Of a DNA stretch of 64,000 bases, positions 23,476 to 31,167 are shown one piece after another. The notes beneath the pieces were generated by a model. It was not told where the DNA came from, searched no databases, and was given only the letters and a program-made list of their open reading frames with translations. The DNA comes from Tissierellia bacterium (lineage in GTDB: Bacteria > Bacillota > Clostridia > Peptostreptococcales > Acidaminobacteraceae): assembly GCA_012520095.1 (NCBI GenBank), contig JAAYOV010000105.1:22264-86263 (forward strand). Direction: 5' to 3'. A program made the translations under genes and the position numbers. Within the stretch, counting starts at the first letter, position 1; the number at the start of each line of letters is the position of its first letter.

Positions 23476-23991
23476 ATGGAACCGCTTCAAACACAAGAAA
23501 AACTGAGTATTTTGCATATGCTCGATATATATGGAGCGCAGATCCCCGTCGATACATGCGTGGATTTTTTTCTTGACCAAAATATTCTCACTAACGATGA
23601 ACTCTCGCAAGCTCTTGCGGAGTTGATTGAGCGCGGTCTTGTCTCTCTTTTTCAAAAAGGCCACCAAGACGTCCTGACTCTCAGCGACGACGGCATGATC
23701 GTTCTGCATTTTTTCCGCGACCGATTAAGCGCAGAGATTCAAGAACAAATTACATCAGCGGTTCTCAAGCTCAAACAGGAGCATCCCAAAGAGGAGCTCC
23801 TGCTTAATTACGATCCGATGAGCCAGATGATGGAATTAACTTTTCTCGAAAACGGAAAAAAAGTCTTTGCCATAGAGATGATTCTCGATGAAGAGATGTT
23901 CTACTCACAACGAGAATGGCTCAGAACCCTAACAAAAAAGGACATCTCCAATATAAGACGTGTCCTCTTCGGATTCAATCAAAACAAATAA
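23476..23991 (+). CDS. DUF4364 family winged-helix protein
   Basis: A 171-residue protein of the clostridial DUF4364 family. The N-terminal half looks like a winged helix (KLSILHMLDIYGAQIPVDT, then ALAELIERGLVSLF and VLTLSDDGMIVLHFF). The C-terminal half is a mixed domain ending in RRVLFGFNQNK. The family is widespread in Clostridia and often presumed regulatory, but its role is unknown. Plus strand, followed by a bidirectional terminator shared with the Rnf operon. Confidence 0.85.
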   Translation: MEPLQTQEKLSILHMLDIYGAQIPVDTCVDFFLDQNILTNDELSQALAELIERGLVSLFQKGHQDVLTLSDDGMIVLHFFRDRLSAEIQEQITSAVLKLKQEHPKEELLLNYDPMSQMMELTFLENGKKVFAIEMILDEEMFYSQREWLRTLTKKDISNIRRVLFGFNQNK

Positions 23992-23992
23992 G

Positions 23993-24024
23993 AAAAGGAG
24001 CTTTTCCAGCTCCTTTTTTCTTTT
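23993..24024. terminator. Bidirectional terminator between DUF4364 and rnfB
   Basis: A 10 bp stem (AAAAGGAGCT with AGCTCCTTTT, loop TTTCC) with a T-rich run on both strands (TTTTTTCTTTT on plus, TTTTCTTATTT on minus). It serves both convergent genes. Confidence 0.88.
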
Positions 24025-24031
24025 GAATTCT

Positions 24032-24847
24032 TTATTCCACTGTTGGAATACCGCCTACGACATGAATGCATTTCGTGGGGCATGCTTTTGCACATTCCAT
24101 GCAATTTGTACATTTTTCATAGTCGATGACCGCTACATTGTTGACGACTTCAATAGCGCCATGCGGGCAGGTCTTTTCACAGCGCTTGCATCCAATGCAT
24201 GCATTTGAGCAATTCTTTCTGACATGGCCTCCAAATTCTTTATTCTTGCAGTCAACGAAGACAAGCTGAGGTTCAGGAACCAAGTCGATGAGATTTTTCG
24301 GGCACGCCGCTACACAAGCTTCACAGCCGACACATTTTTCCGGATCGACTTGCGCCACATTATTTTCATTGATATGAATCGCATCAAATTTGCAGGCGCG
24401 CACACAATCTCCACCGCCGAGGCAACCGTCTTTACAGGCTTTGGGGCCTCCAAGAACAAAGTTTGCCGCCACACATTCATTTAAACCATTGTATTGGAAT
24501 GCATCAACACAATTGGTACCGCCATGGCACTTGACGCGGGCGATCATTTTTGTCGTTGCCTCGACGCCGCCTATGCCCATGATATCTGCAATTTTTGCAG
24601 CAACTGACGGACCTCCGACGGTGCATTTGTCCAGGGGATCTCCCCCGACGACAGCTGTCGCGTAATTATTACACCCGGGATAGCCGCATCCGCCGCAGTT
24701 CGCGCCGGGAAGAATGGCGTCGATTTGGCCGATTCGCGGATCTTCCTCCACTGCAAACTGAGTCGAAGCAAAAGACAGAAGACCTCCGAACACCAGGCCG
24801 ACAGCGCCTAAACTCAAAATCGGAGTAACGAGTAGATTGATATCCAT
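24032..24847 (-). CDS. rnfB: Rnf complex subunit B (ferredoxin)
   Basis: Peripheral electron-entry subunit of the Rnf complex, which couples reduced ferredoxin oxidation by NAD+ to Na+ or H+ export. The 271 residues have an N-terminal helix, an Fe-S domain (GANCGGCGYPGCNNY) and several ferredoxin clusters with CVGCEACVAACP, CIGCKRCEKTCP and CTNCMECAKACP, plus DCVRACKFDAI. GGAGG precedes the ATG. Last gene of rnfCDGEAB. Confidence 0.96.
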   Translation of the reverse strand: MDINLLVTPILSLGAVGLVFGGLLSFASTQFAVEEDPRIGQIDAILPGANCGGCGYPGCNNYATAVVGGDPLDKCTVGGPSVAAKIADIMGIGGVEATTKMIARVKCHGGTNCVDAFQYNGLNECVAANFVLGGPKACKDGCLGGGDCVRACKFDAIHINENNVAQVDPEKCVGCEACVAACPKNLIDLVPEPQLVFVDCKNKEFGGHVRKNCSNACIGCKRCEKTCPHGAIEVVNNVAVIDYEKCTNCMECAKACPTKCIHVVGGIPTVE

Positions 24848-24856
24848 GTGTGCCTC

Positions 24857-25438
24857 CTAAATCATCCCCTGGAATCCCAGGAAGGCAAACGAAAGAAGAC
24901 TGGCCGTAATCAGAGCGATGGGAAAACCTTTAAAAGCTTGTGGAACGTCGTTTGATTCCATCTTTTCACGAATAAAGGCAAAGATGACGATGGCCATGGT
25001 GAACCCTACCGCCGCCGCTACACTATGAACAACGCTCTGAACGAGATTGAAGCTGTACTGCACATTGAGAAGTGCAACACCGAGTACGGCACAGTTTGTC
25101 GTAATGAGGGGCAAAAAGATTCCCAGCGCCTGATAGAGCGACGGAAGAACCTTTTTTAGCACGATCTCAACAAACTGAACAAGCGAAGCAATGATCAGTA
25201 TGTACATAACGACTCTCAGATATTGGATGTTGAAATACTCGAGAATATACACCTCTGCAAAATAGGCAAAGACACTTGCCATCGCCATGACAAAAATGTC
25301 AGCAAGGCCAAGTCCGAGCGCCGTCTCAACTTTCTGAGAGATGCCGATGAACGAGCAGATGCCCAGGAAGCGCGAGAGGACAAAATTGTTGACCAATATT
25401 GCTGAAATGACAATGGTCAAAATACTTGCATTTTCCAT
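24857..25438 (-). CDS. rnfA: Rnf complex subunit A
   Basis: Six-helix inner-membrane subunit, 193 residues, homologous to NqrE. It begins ILTIVISAILVNNFVLSRFLG with the conserved NNFVLSRFLGICSF cysteine region that shares an intramembrane Fe-S cluster with RnfE in this family. AAGGAGG precedes the ATG; it is 3 bp after rnfE. Confidence 0.96.
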   Translation of the reverse strand: MENASILTIVISAILVNNFVLSRFLGICSFIGISQKVETALGLGLADIFVMAMASVFAYFAEVYILEYFNIQYLRVVMYILIIASLVQFVEIVLKKVLPSLYQALGIFLPLITTNCAVLGVALLNVQYSFNLVQSVVHSVAAAVGFTMAIVIFAFIREKMESNDVPQAFKGFPIALITASLLSFAFLGFQGMI

Positions 25439-25441
25439 GAA

Positions 25442-26038
25442 TTACGCCTCCTTCTTACTAATCTTGTTGACAAGAGCAATCAACATGCCCATTACCAGGA
25501 AAGCCCCCGGAGGTAGAATCATTGAAATCGTCGCCGGTATCGGAAGCTGAAATAGTGTGGTTCCGAACAACTCAATGCCACCTGTTCCCAGAAACTCCCG
25601 GATAAATCCAAGCAAAGTCAGAGCTAAGGTAAAGCCGAGCCCCATTCCAAGTCCGTCGAGCATCGAGTCCAATACTCCGTTTTCATAAGCAAACGCTTCG
25701 GCGCGGGCAAGAATAATACAGTTGACGACGATCAGGGGTATGAAAAGTCCAAGTGCATTGTACAGCGGTGGCACGAAGCCTTCCAAGAGCATCTCCACCA
25801 CGGATACAAATGTCGCGATGACGACGATAAAAATCGGAATGCGAATTTTGTCAGGCACGATCTTTCGAACAAGAGAAACGAGAATATTGCTGGCGATGAG
25901 AACGGAAGTCGTCGCAACCCCCATTCCAATCCCGTTTTGCAGACTCGTTGTGACCGCTAAAGTCGGACACATGCCGAGGAGCTGATAAAAAACAGGATTT
26001 TCTTTTATTAACCCATTCGTAAAACTGGAAAGCTTCAT
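25442..26038 (-). CDS. rnfE: Rnf complex subunit E
   Basis: Six-helix membrane subunit of 198 residues, homologous to NqrD. It begins FTNGLIKENPVFYQLLGMCPTLAVT with the family cysteine in LLGMCP. It overlaps the rnfG stop as ATGA. Together with RnfA it forms the antiparallel pair in the ion-translocating core. Confidence 0.96.
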   Translation of the reverse strand: MKLSSFTNGLIKENPVFYQLLGMCPTLAVTTSLQNGIGMGVATTSVLIASNILVSLVRKIVPDKIRIPIFIVVIATFVSVVEMLLEGFVPPLYNALGLFIPLIVVNCIILARAEAFAYENGVLDSMLDGLGMGLGFTLALTLLGFIREFLGTGGIELFGTTLFQLPIPATISMILPPGAFLVMGMLIALVNKISKKEA

Positions 26039-26610
26039 GGATTCACCAACCTTTCAAGGAGCTTGCCGACGCGATTGACACCGTCAGTGACGGCAGATGA
26101 GGTAATAGTGGCGGCAGTAACAGCCTGCACTTGATTGTCGCCGGCGCTTGTCTTATCGACAATGATATCTCGGGTGAGCGTCATTCCTTCAAATTGCTCA
26201 TAAAATTCCGGATTTGCGGCATTGGCTCCGAGACCGGGGGTTTCAGCGTGTGTTCCAAGCCTCAGCCCCGTAATCTCGCCATTTACATCAAATCCGACGA
26301 TGACTTCAATAGCGCCCCCGAATCCTTGAGAAGACACTTTGACGACATGACCGATTACCTCTCCCTGCTTATACGCTTGATGGACATCCAAAATTGTCGC
26401 ATCTTCACTTTGAAGTTGCACCAAGAGTCCCTCATCGAGAGGCGCAAAATCATCGGCTTCACTCATGACTTCTCTTCGATTGGCAATATCTGTCGCTGCA
26501 CGGCTCTGCGTAATCACGTCAATGGTGGCTCCATATGTCATCGAGAGAGCCAAGGCGGAGACTAAACAGAAAGCCATCAATATGAGACCCATCTTTGCGA
26601 CATCTTTCAT
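26035..26610 (-). CDS. rnfG: Rnf complex subunit G (FMN-binding)
   Basis: Extracytoplasmic FMN-binding subunit anchored by one N-terminal helix, 191 residues. The FMN-binding domain ends QVQAVTAATITSSAVTDGVNRV, where the threonine of the (S/T)xAT motif would carry covalent FMN. It overlaps rnfD by 1 bp (TGATG). Confidence 0.95.
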   Translation of the reverse strand: MKDVAKMGLILMAFCLVSALALSMTYGATIDVITQSRAATDIANRREVMSEADDFAPLDEGLLVQLQSEDATILDVHQAYKQGEVIGHVVKVSSQGFGGAIEVIVGFDVNGEITGLRLGTHAETPGLGANAANPEFYEQFEGMTLTRDIIVDKTSAGDNQVQAVTAATITSSAVTDGVNRVGKLLERLVNP

Positions 26611-27572
26611 CAGTTAGCCCTCCTTTTTTCCGTTCCGAAAACTCTTGGCGCCGTATAATGTTCGATCATCGGTGTGAGCATGTTCATCAGAAGGACTGAA
26701 AACATCACGCCTTCATTGTATCCGCCAAACACTCGAATGAGAACGGTAATGAGCGCCGCTCCGAACGCATAAATGATTTGACCGGTTCGATTCATCGGAG
26801 AAGTCGCATAGTCAGTGAGCATGAAAATTCCTCCGAGAAAGACGCCACCGGCAATGACACTGTAAAGACTCATCGATACATCGAATCCGTTTAATAGGAA
26901 GGTGAGACCGAAGACTCCTCCGATGTAGATGACCGGAATATGCCAAGTGATGATTTTTCTGACGAGAAGATAGATCAGGCCAATAAGAAGAGCAATCGTG
27001 CTCGTCTCACCGATCGTACCGGGGATAAAACCGAGGAAAGAATCTTTCAGACTTGGCAATTGATTGAATAATTCAGCTCCACCCACTTCGGCCGTCTTTA
27101 TTATAGCCAAAGGAGTTGCCTGAGAAATAGCATCCGTAATCGGATCGACAAAACGAGTCATGATCGTCGGATAGCTGACAACAAGGAATACCCTTGCTCC
27201 CATTGCAGGGTTCATAAAGTTCTGACCCAACCCGCCAAAGAGCTGCTTAACGATAATAATGGCGAAGAAGCTTCCGATCGGAGCAATCCAAAGTGGTGCA
27301 TTTGACGGAAGGTTTAGGGCGAGAATCAGACCCGTGACCGCTGCGCTGAGATCATTGACACTCACCGTTTGCTTCATCATCTTCTGATAGACATACTCAA
27401 AGAGGACACTACTGGCCACACACAGGATGACGAGCAGGCCTGCGTTCAAACCGAAGTTGTAGAGTCCTACTGCAGTAGTAGGAAGCAAGGCGATGAGCAC
27501 ATCACGCATCACACCTGTCGTCGTCTCAGGAGCCCTGATATGAGGAGATGAAGTCGCTTGTAATAATTCCAT
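26610..27572 (-). CDS. rnfD: Rnf complex subunit D
   Basis: Polytopic subunit of 320 residues, NqrB family. It contains SQATPLA, the probable covalent FMN threonine site (SGAT in many homologues), and the conserved segment GGLGQNFMNPAMGARVFL. GGAGGA before the ATG; 8 bp after rnfC. Confidence 0.96.
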   Translation of the reverse strand: MELLQATSSPHIRAPETTTGVMRDVLIALLPTTAVGLYNFGLNAGLLVILCVASSVLFEYVYQKMMKQTVSVNDLSAAVTGLILALNLPSNAPLWIAPIGSFFAIIIVKQLFGGLGQNFMNPAMGARVFLVVSYPTIMTRFVDPITDAISQATPLAIIKTAEVGGAELFNQLPSLKDSFLGFIPGTIGETSTIALLIGLIYLLVRKIITWHIPVIYIGGVFGLTFLLNGFDVSMSLYSVIAGGVFLGGIFMLTDYATSPMNRTGQIIYAFGAALITVLIRVFGGYNEGVMFSVLLMNMLTPMIEHYTAPRVFGTEKRRAN

Positions 27573-27580
27573 GATTCCTC

Positions 27581-28900
27581 CTAACTCTTCTTCCTGTTTT
27601 CAAGGATCTGTCTCTTGGCGACCCGAATGGAGTGAACCAGCGGTCTTTTAGCCGGGCAGATAAAGGAGCAGGATCCGCATTCTATACAGTCAAGCGGATG
27701 GTATTTCTCCGCTCGGGCAAGATTGCCCTGCAATGTATAAAAACTGATGTATGCGGGCTGCAGGAAAACCGGACAAACATCTGAGCATCGTCCGCAGCGC
27801 ATGCAGGCGGTAGGCTCGGGAATCCTGGCATCTTCTTCATTGAGTACAAGGAGGCCGCCGGTTGTCTTTGTCGAGGCAATGTCGAGAGAGTCAACGGCAT
27901 TTCCCATCATGGGCCCCCCAAGAATGACCTTGACAGCATCTTCACTAAGGCCGCCTGCAGTAGAAATCAGATGAGACAACTTTGTGCCGTTTTTGATTCG
28001 CAGATTAACCGGTTCATTGACGCCGCTTCCCGTCACTGTGCAAACACGTTCGATGAGTGGAATGCCTTTTTCAAAATATTCACCGACTGCATAGACAGTG
28101 GCAATATTGGACACAACACATCCCACATCCATCGGAAGTCCGCCTGAGGGAACTTCTCTTTTCGTAATGGCATTGATGAGTTGCTTCTCAGCTCCTTGAG
28201 GATACTTTGTCCTAACGCTGACAACTTGAAAGGCATTATCGCCTTTCACTGCGTTTTTCAGTGCATCGATAGCATCGGGCTTGTTGTCTTCGACGGCAAT
28301 GTAGCAGGAGTCGACTCCTAATGCCTTCATGACAAATCGGGCGCCGAGGAGAATTCCTTCTGTCCCCTCAAGCATCAGACGGTGATCTGTCGTCAGATAC
28401 GGCTCACATTCAGCACCGTTGATGATAAACGTATCAATCACTTTTTCCGGGGGCGGACTAAGTTTTACATGGAGCGGAAAACCCGCCCCTCCCATTCCGA
28501 CAATTCCGGATTCGGCTAATCCTTTTCGGATTTCTTCCTTTGTCAGATCCGCCACATCGCCGATTTTTTTAACACTCTCATGCCAAGTTTCATTTCCATC
28601 ATTGGAAATCTCCACGACCGTCGTGTCTACCCCCATGACCTTCATGTTATGTATTTTTTTGACGGTGCCGGAAACACTACTGTGTATGTGAGCGCTGACA
28701 AATCCACCGGCCTGACCGATCACCTGCCCTTTAAGCACTTCCTCTCCCGGCTGAACGACAACTTTTGCCGGTGCTCCGATATGCTGGCGCATCGACAAAA
28801 AAACAGCTTCGGGAGGTGGGCAGTTGACGATGGGTTTTTTTTCTGTCCGCTCTTTTGAGTGTGGTACTTGCGCACCGCCTCTAAATGTGAAAAGACCCAT
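27581..28900 (-). CDS. rnfC: Rnf complex subunit C
   Basis: NADH-binding peripheral subunit of 439 residues. It has a RnfC barrel-sandwich start (GLFTFRGGAQVP), the SLBB and nucleotide-binding core (GIVGMGGAGFPLHVKL), and two 4Fe-4S motifs near the C terminus (CMRCGRCSDVCP and CIECGSCSFICP). I start at ATG 28900 after AGGAGG; the longer in-frame reading covers leader sequence. First gene of rnfCDGEAB. Confidence 0.95.
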   Translation of the reverse strand: MGLFTFRGGAQVPHSKERTEKKPIVNCPPPEAVFLSMRQHIGAPAKVVVQPGEEVLKGQVIGQAGGFVSAHIHSSVSGTVKKIHNMKVMGVDTTVVEISNDGNETWHESVKKIGDVADLTKEEIRKGLAESGIVGMGGAGFPLHVKLSPPPEKVIDTFIINGAECEPYLTTDHRLMLEGTEGILLGARFVMKALGVDSCYIAVEDNKPDAIDALKNAVKGDNAFQVVSVRTKYPQGAEKQLINAITKREVPSGGLPMDVGCVVSNIATVYAVGEYFEKGIPLIERVCTVTGSGVNEPVNLRIKNGTKLSHLISTAGGLSEDAVKVILGGPMMGNAVDSLDIASTKTTGGLLVLNEEDARIPEPTACMRCGRCSDVCPVFLQPAYISFYTLQGNLARAEKYHPLDCIECGSCSFICPAKRPLVHSIRVAKRQILENRKKS

Positions 28901-28979
28901 ACTTCCTCCTAGAGTAAGAAAATACCTGAATAAACCTTTCTGTGACGAGAGATTGTTTCCAACTCCTCGACACTCCGCC

Positions 28980-28988
28980 ATTATAACA
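28980..28988 (-). promoter_or_regulatory. Extended -10 promoter of rnf operon
   Basis: TATAAT (28980-28985) preceded by TGT on the minus strand gives an extended -10; no good -35. The leader of about 75 nt carries no obvious riboswitch. From 28989 to 29122 I see only AT-rich sequence. Confidence 0.55.
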
Positions 28989-29122
28989 TAATTTAGAAAA
29001 GAAAAAGGTGTTTTCAGAAAAGAATGTGAATTTCGTGTCGAAAGCTCTTTGTTATATGTTTTTCACATAAATCCGGTCTCATAAAATGCTTAGTCGCTCT
29101 TATCTCTTCTTTTTCTTCTTAA

Positions 29123-29165
29123 ATGAAAATCCGAACCTTTCCTTCCATGAAGTTTCAGTTCGGAT
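29123..29165 (-). terminator. Terminator of tRNA-Leu
   Basis: An 8 bp stem ATCCGAAC/GTTCGGAT (29158-29165 with 29129-29136) with a smaller inner hairpin, followed on the minus strand by TTTC and further T-rich sequence. It lies 10 bp after the tRNA. Confidence 0.75.
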
Positions 29166-29175
29166 GATCTTAATT

Positions 29176-29262
29176 TGGTGCGAGAGGCGGGACTTGAACC
29201 CGCACGTCCGTTTGGACACTACCCCCTCAAAGTAGCGCGTCTGCCAATTCCGCCACTCTCGC
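29176..29262 (-). tRNA. tRNA-Leu (anticodon GAG)
   Basis: An 87 nt type II tRNA with the encoded CCA. The acceptor stem GCGAGAG pairs with CTCTCGC. The anticodon stem CTACT/GGTAG closes a loop whose positions 34-36 are GAG, read as Leu CUC/CUU. The long variable arm is that of tRNA-Leu, and the T loop contains GTTCAAGTC. It is transcribed alone. Confidence 0.97.
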
Positions 29263-29273
29263 GCGCATGATTA

Positions 29274-29301
29274 ATTATATCGTTTACTGAGAGCTTGTCA
29301 A
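29274..29301 (-). promoter_or_regulatory. Promoter of tRNA-Leu
   Basis: Full consensus -35 TTGACA (29296-29301) and -10 TATAAT (29274-29279) with a 16 bp spacer on the minus strand, the strongest promoter in the window. Confidence 0.9.
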
Positions 29302-29324
29302 CCATCTTTTTTGAAGATGCGCTG

Positions 29325-29759
29325 CTATCGCCGTTTCTCCAACTCATCGATGAGTTCAGACAGATTCTCGGTCTTCGCATCGATCAGAACTTCTCTTGTC
29401 TTCCCCTGCTCATCGACAAACACCAGAAGAAAATCTCTATCTTGCCTGCTGAGCCGGACCACCTGCACTATGTGTGACTTGAAAAAAGCTCCCTCAAATC
29501 TCAGATGAGGGCCTTGTTTTATAAAAAGGCCGCTTTCCTTCCCTCTTTTTATCTCCTCATATACGGAAAAAACGACTCCGGGAATTAAGAGGAGAAGAAT
29601 CAGAAGGGGTGACCAGGAAGCCAGCGGACTCATTCGAAATTTTTCGCTCGTGGAGTAGAGTAGAGCAATGATGAGTCCGACAGCGACCAGCCCCGTCGGA
29701 AGCCCGCCGACTCTGAATGCTCCTCTCCCTCTTCTTTTTACTTGCCAGCGCTTATTCAT
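29325..29759 (-). CDS. Unrecognised membrane protein
   Basis: A 144-residue protein. A basic N terminus is followed by two hydrophobic segments (about residues 20-36 and 50-66) separated by a short loop, then a soluble domain of about 75 residues (HLRFEGAFFKSHIVQVV ... LSELIDELEKRR). This layout is like small bPH or GRAM-like membrane-associated proteins, but I do not recognise a family. It is the last gene downstream of rluD and pyrR, 11 bp after pyrR. Confidence 0.7.
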   Translation of the reverse strand: MNKRWQVKRRGRGAFRVGGLPTGLVAVGLIIALLYSTSEKFRMSPLASWSPLLILLLLIPGVVFSVYEEIKRGKESGLFIKQGPHLRFEGAFFKSHIVQVVRLSRQDRDFLLVFVDEQGKTREVLIDAKTENLSELIDELEKRR

Positions 29760-29770
29760 GCTTATCTTCC

Positions 29771-30295
29771 TTATGATGAGCGGGCTATGTACACGCCGGA
29801 TTCCCCGTCAACATCCATCACTTTAACCATTACCTCTTCAGTATGAGATGAGGGAATATTTTTTCCGACATAATCCGCTCGAATCGGCAGCTCTCTGTGT
29901 CCTCTGTCGACTAATACGGCGACCTGAATGGTCGAAGCTCTTCCTCTTGAAAACACCGCTTCCAAAGCGGCACGAAGTGTTCTCCCGGTATGCAGGACGT
30001 CATCGACGACGATGACATCCTTGCCTTGAAGCGAGACGGGAATCTCGCTTATATCCTCTGTTCTCTCTTCTTGCCGGCGGTCGTCGCGAAAAGGAGTGAT
30101 GTCCAGCGTTCCCACGGGCACTCTGATGCCTTCAAATCGCTCGAGATTATCCGCAATAATGCGACTGAGACTTCCTCCTCTTGTAAGGATCCCCAGGAGG
30201 ACGATGTTTTCCACTCCTTTATTACGTTCAATAATTTCATGAGAGATGCGCGCCAGGGAGCGGGCAACGCTCTTTTCATCCATCAATCTTCGCAT
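29771..30295 (-). CDS. pyrR: PyrR bifunctional regulator/uracil phosphoribosyltransferase
   Basis: In Bacillus it binds pyr mRNA to attenuate transcription when UMP is high and has some uracil phosphoribosyltransferase activity. The 174 residues contain the PRPP motif VIVVDDVLHTGRTLRAAL and the C-terminal VLVDRGHRELPIRADYVGKNIP signature of PyrR. The start overlaps the rluD stop by 1 bp (TGATG); longer readings run into rluD. No pyr leader RNA is in the window, so its targets lie elsewhere. Confidence 0.93.
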   Translation of the reverse strand: MRRLMDEKSVARSLARISHEIIERNKGVENIVLLGILTRGGSLSRIIADNLERFEGIRVPVGTLDITPFRDDRRQEERTEDISEIPVSLQGKDVIVVDDVLHTGRTLRAALEAVFSRGRASTIQVAVLVDRGHRELPIRADYVGKNIPSSHTEEVMVKVMDVDGESGVYIARSS

Positions 30296-31167
30296 CACTT
30301 CCACTCTTTTTCCTTCATTGTCGCAAGCACCTTCGAAAAGTCTTCCGGAAGAGGAGCGCTGAGTTCTATCCATTTGCCGGTCGAGGGGTGAGAAAACCCG
30401 AGTCTTTGCGCATGCAGGAGCTGTCCCGGTTTTCTCCCTCTGCTCCTTCCGCCGTAAAGCGGATCACCGACAATCGGATGACCTATCGACTGCAGATGAA
30501 CCCGAATCTGATGAGTTCTTCCCGTCTTTAATCGGCATCGAAGCAGCGAGAAGCCCTCAAAAACTCCTTCAAGCTGTACCTCTGTGAGCGCTCTCTTTCC
30601 CTCTGCTTCAACCGTCCTCTTGAGAGGATTTCCTCTGCTTCTTGCCAAGGAGAGATCGATCATGAGCTCCGTAAAATTGACTTCCCCCTCCACAAGTGCT
30701 AGATACTCTCTTAAAATATCGCGATCTTTGAACTTCTTGTGGAAGTACTCCCAACTCTCATCCGTCTTCGCAACAAGGATCAGTCCCGTCGTATCTTTGT
30801 CGAGTCTGTGGACAATCCCCGGTCGATCTTCACCACCTCTTCGAGTAATATCAGGAAAGTAATGCAAAAGAGCATGGGCCAACGTCCCGCTTGCATGCCC
30901 CGCTGAAGGGTGTACTACCATGCCGCGGGGCTTATTCACGATAATGGCCTGAGAATCCTCATAGACAATGTCCAAGGGAATTTCTTCCGGCAACATAAGA
31001 TCATCTTCCTCCGGAAAATCAATGAGGAAATCTTCTTCACCGGTGACAACGGCACTCTTTTGAAGGATCTTTCCGTCCAGGCTCACCCTCCCCTCTTCAA
31101 TCCAGCGCTGAAGACGCGCCCTTGAATACTGAGGGTATTTACGACGCAAAAACTGATCGAGGCGCAT
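30295..31167 (-). CDS. RluA/RluD-family 23S rRNA pseudouridine synthase
   Basis: Converts uridines in 23S rRNA to pseudouridine. The 290 residues carry an N-terminal S4 RNA-binding domain (MRLDQFLRRKYPQYSRARLQRW) and a catalytic domain with HRLDKDTTGLILVAKTD, in which the aspartate is catalytic, and the C-terminal LKTGRTHQIRVHL motif. It lies between ileS and pyrR in place of the lspA-rluD-pyrR order of Bacillus. ATG 31167 overlaps the ileS stop; a GTG at 31170 is also possible. Confidence 0.93.
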   Translation of the reverse strand: MRLDQFLRRKYPQYSRARLQRWIEEGRVSLDGKILQKSAVVTGEEDFLIDFPEEDDLMLPEEIPLDIVYEDSQAIIVNKPRGMVVHPSAGHASGTLAHALLHYFPDITRRGGEDRPGIVHRLDKDTTGLILVAKTDESWEYFHKKFKDRDILREYLALVEGEVNFTELMIDLSLARSRGNPLKRTVEAEGKRALTEVQLEGVFEGFSLLRCRLKTGRTHQIRVHLQSIGHPIVGDPLYGGRSRGRKPGQLLHAQRLGFSHPSTGKWIELSAPLPEDFSKVLATMKEKEWK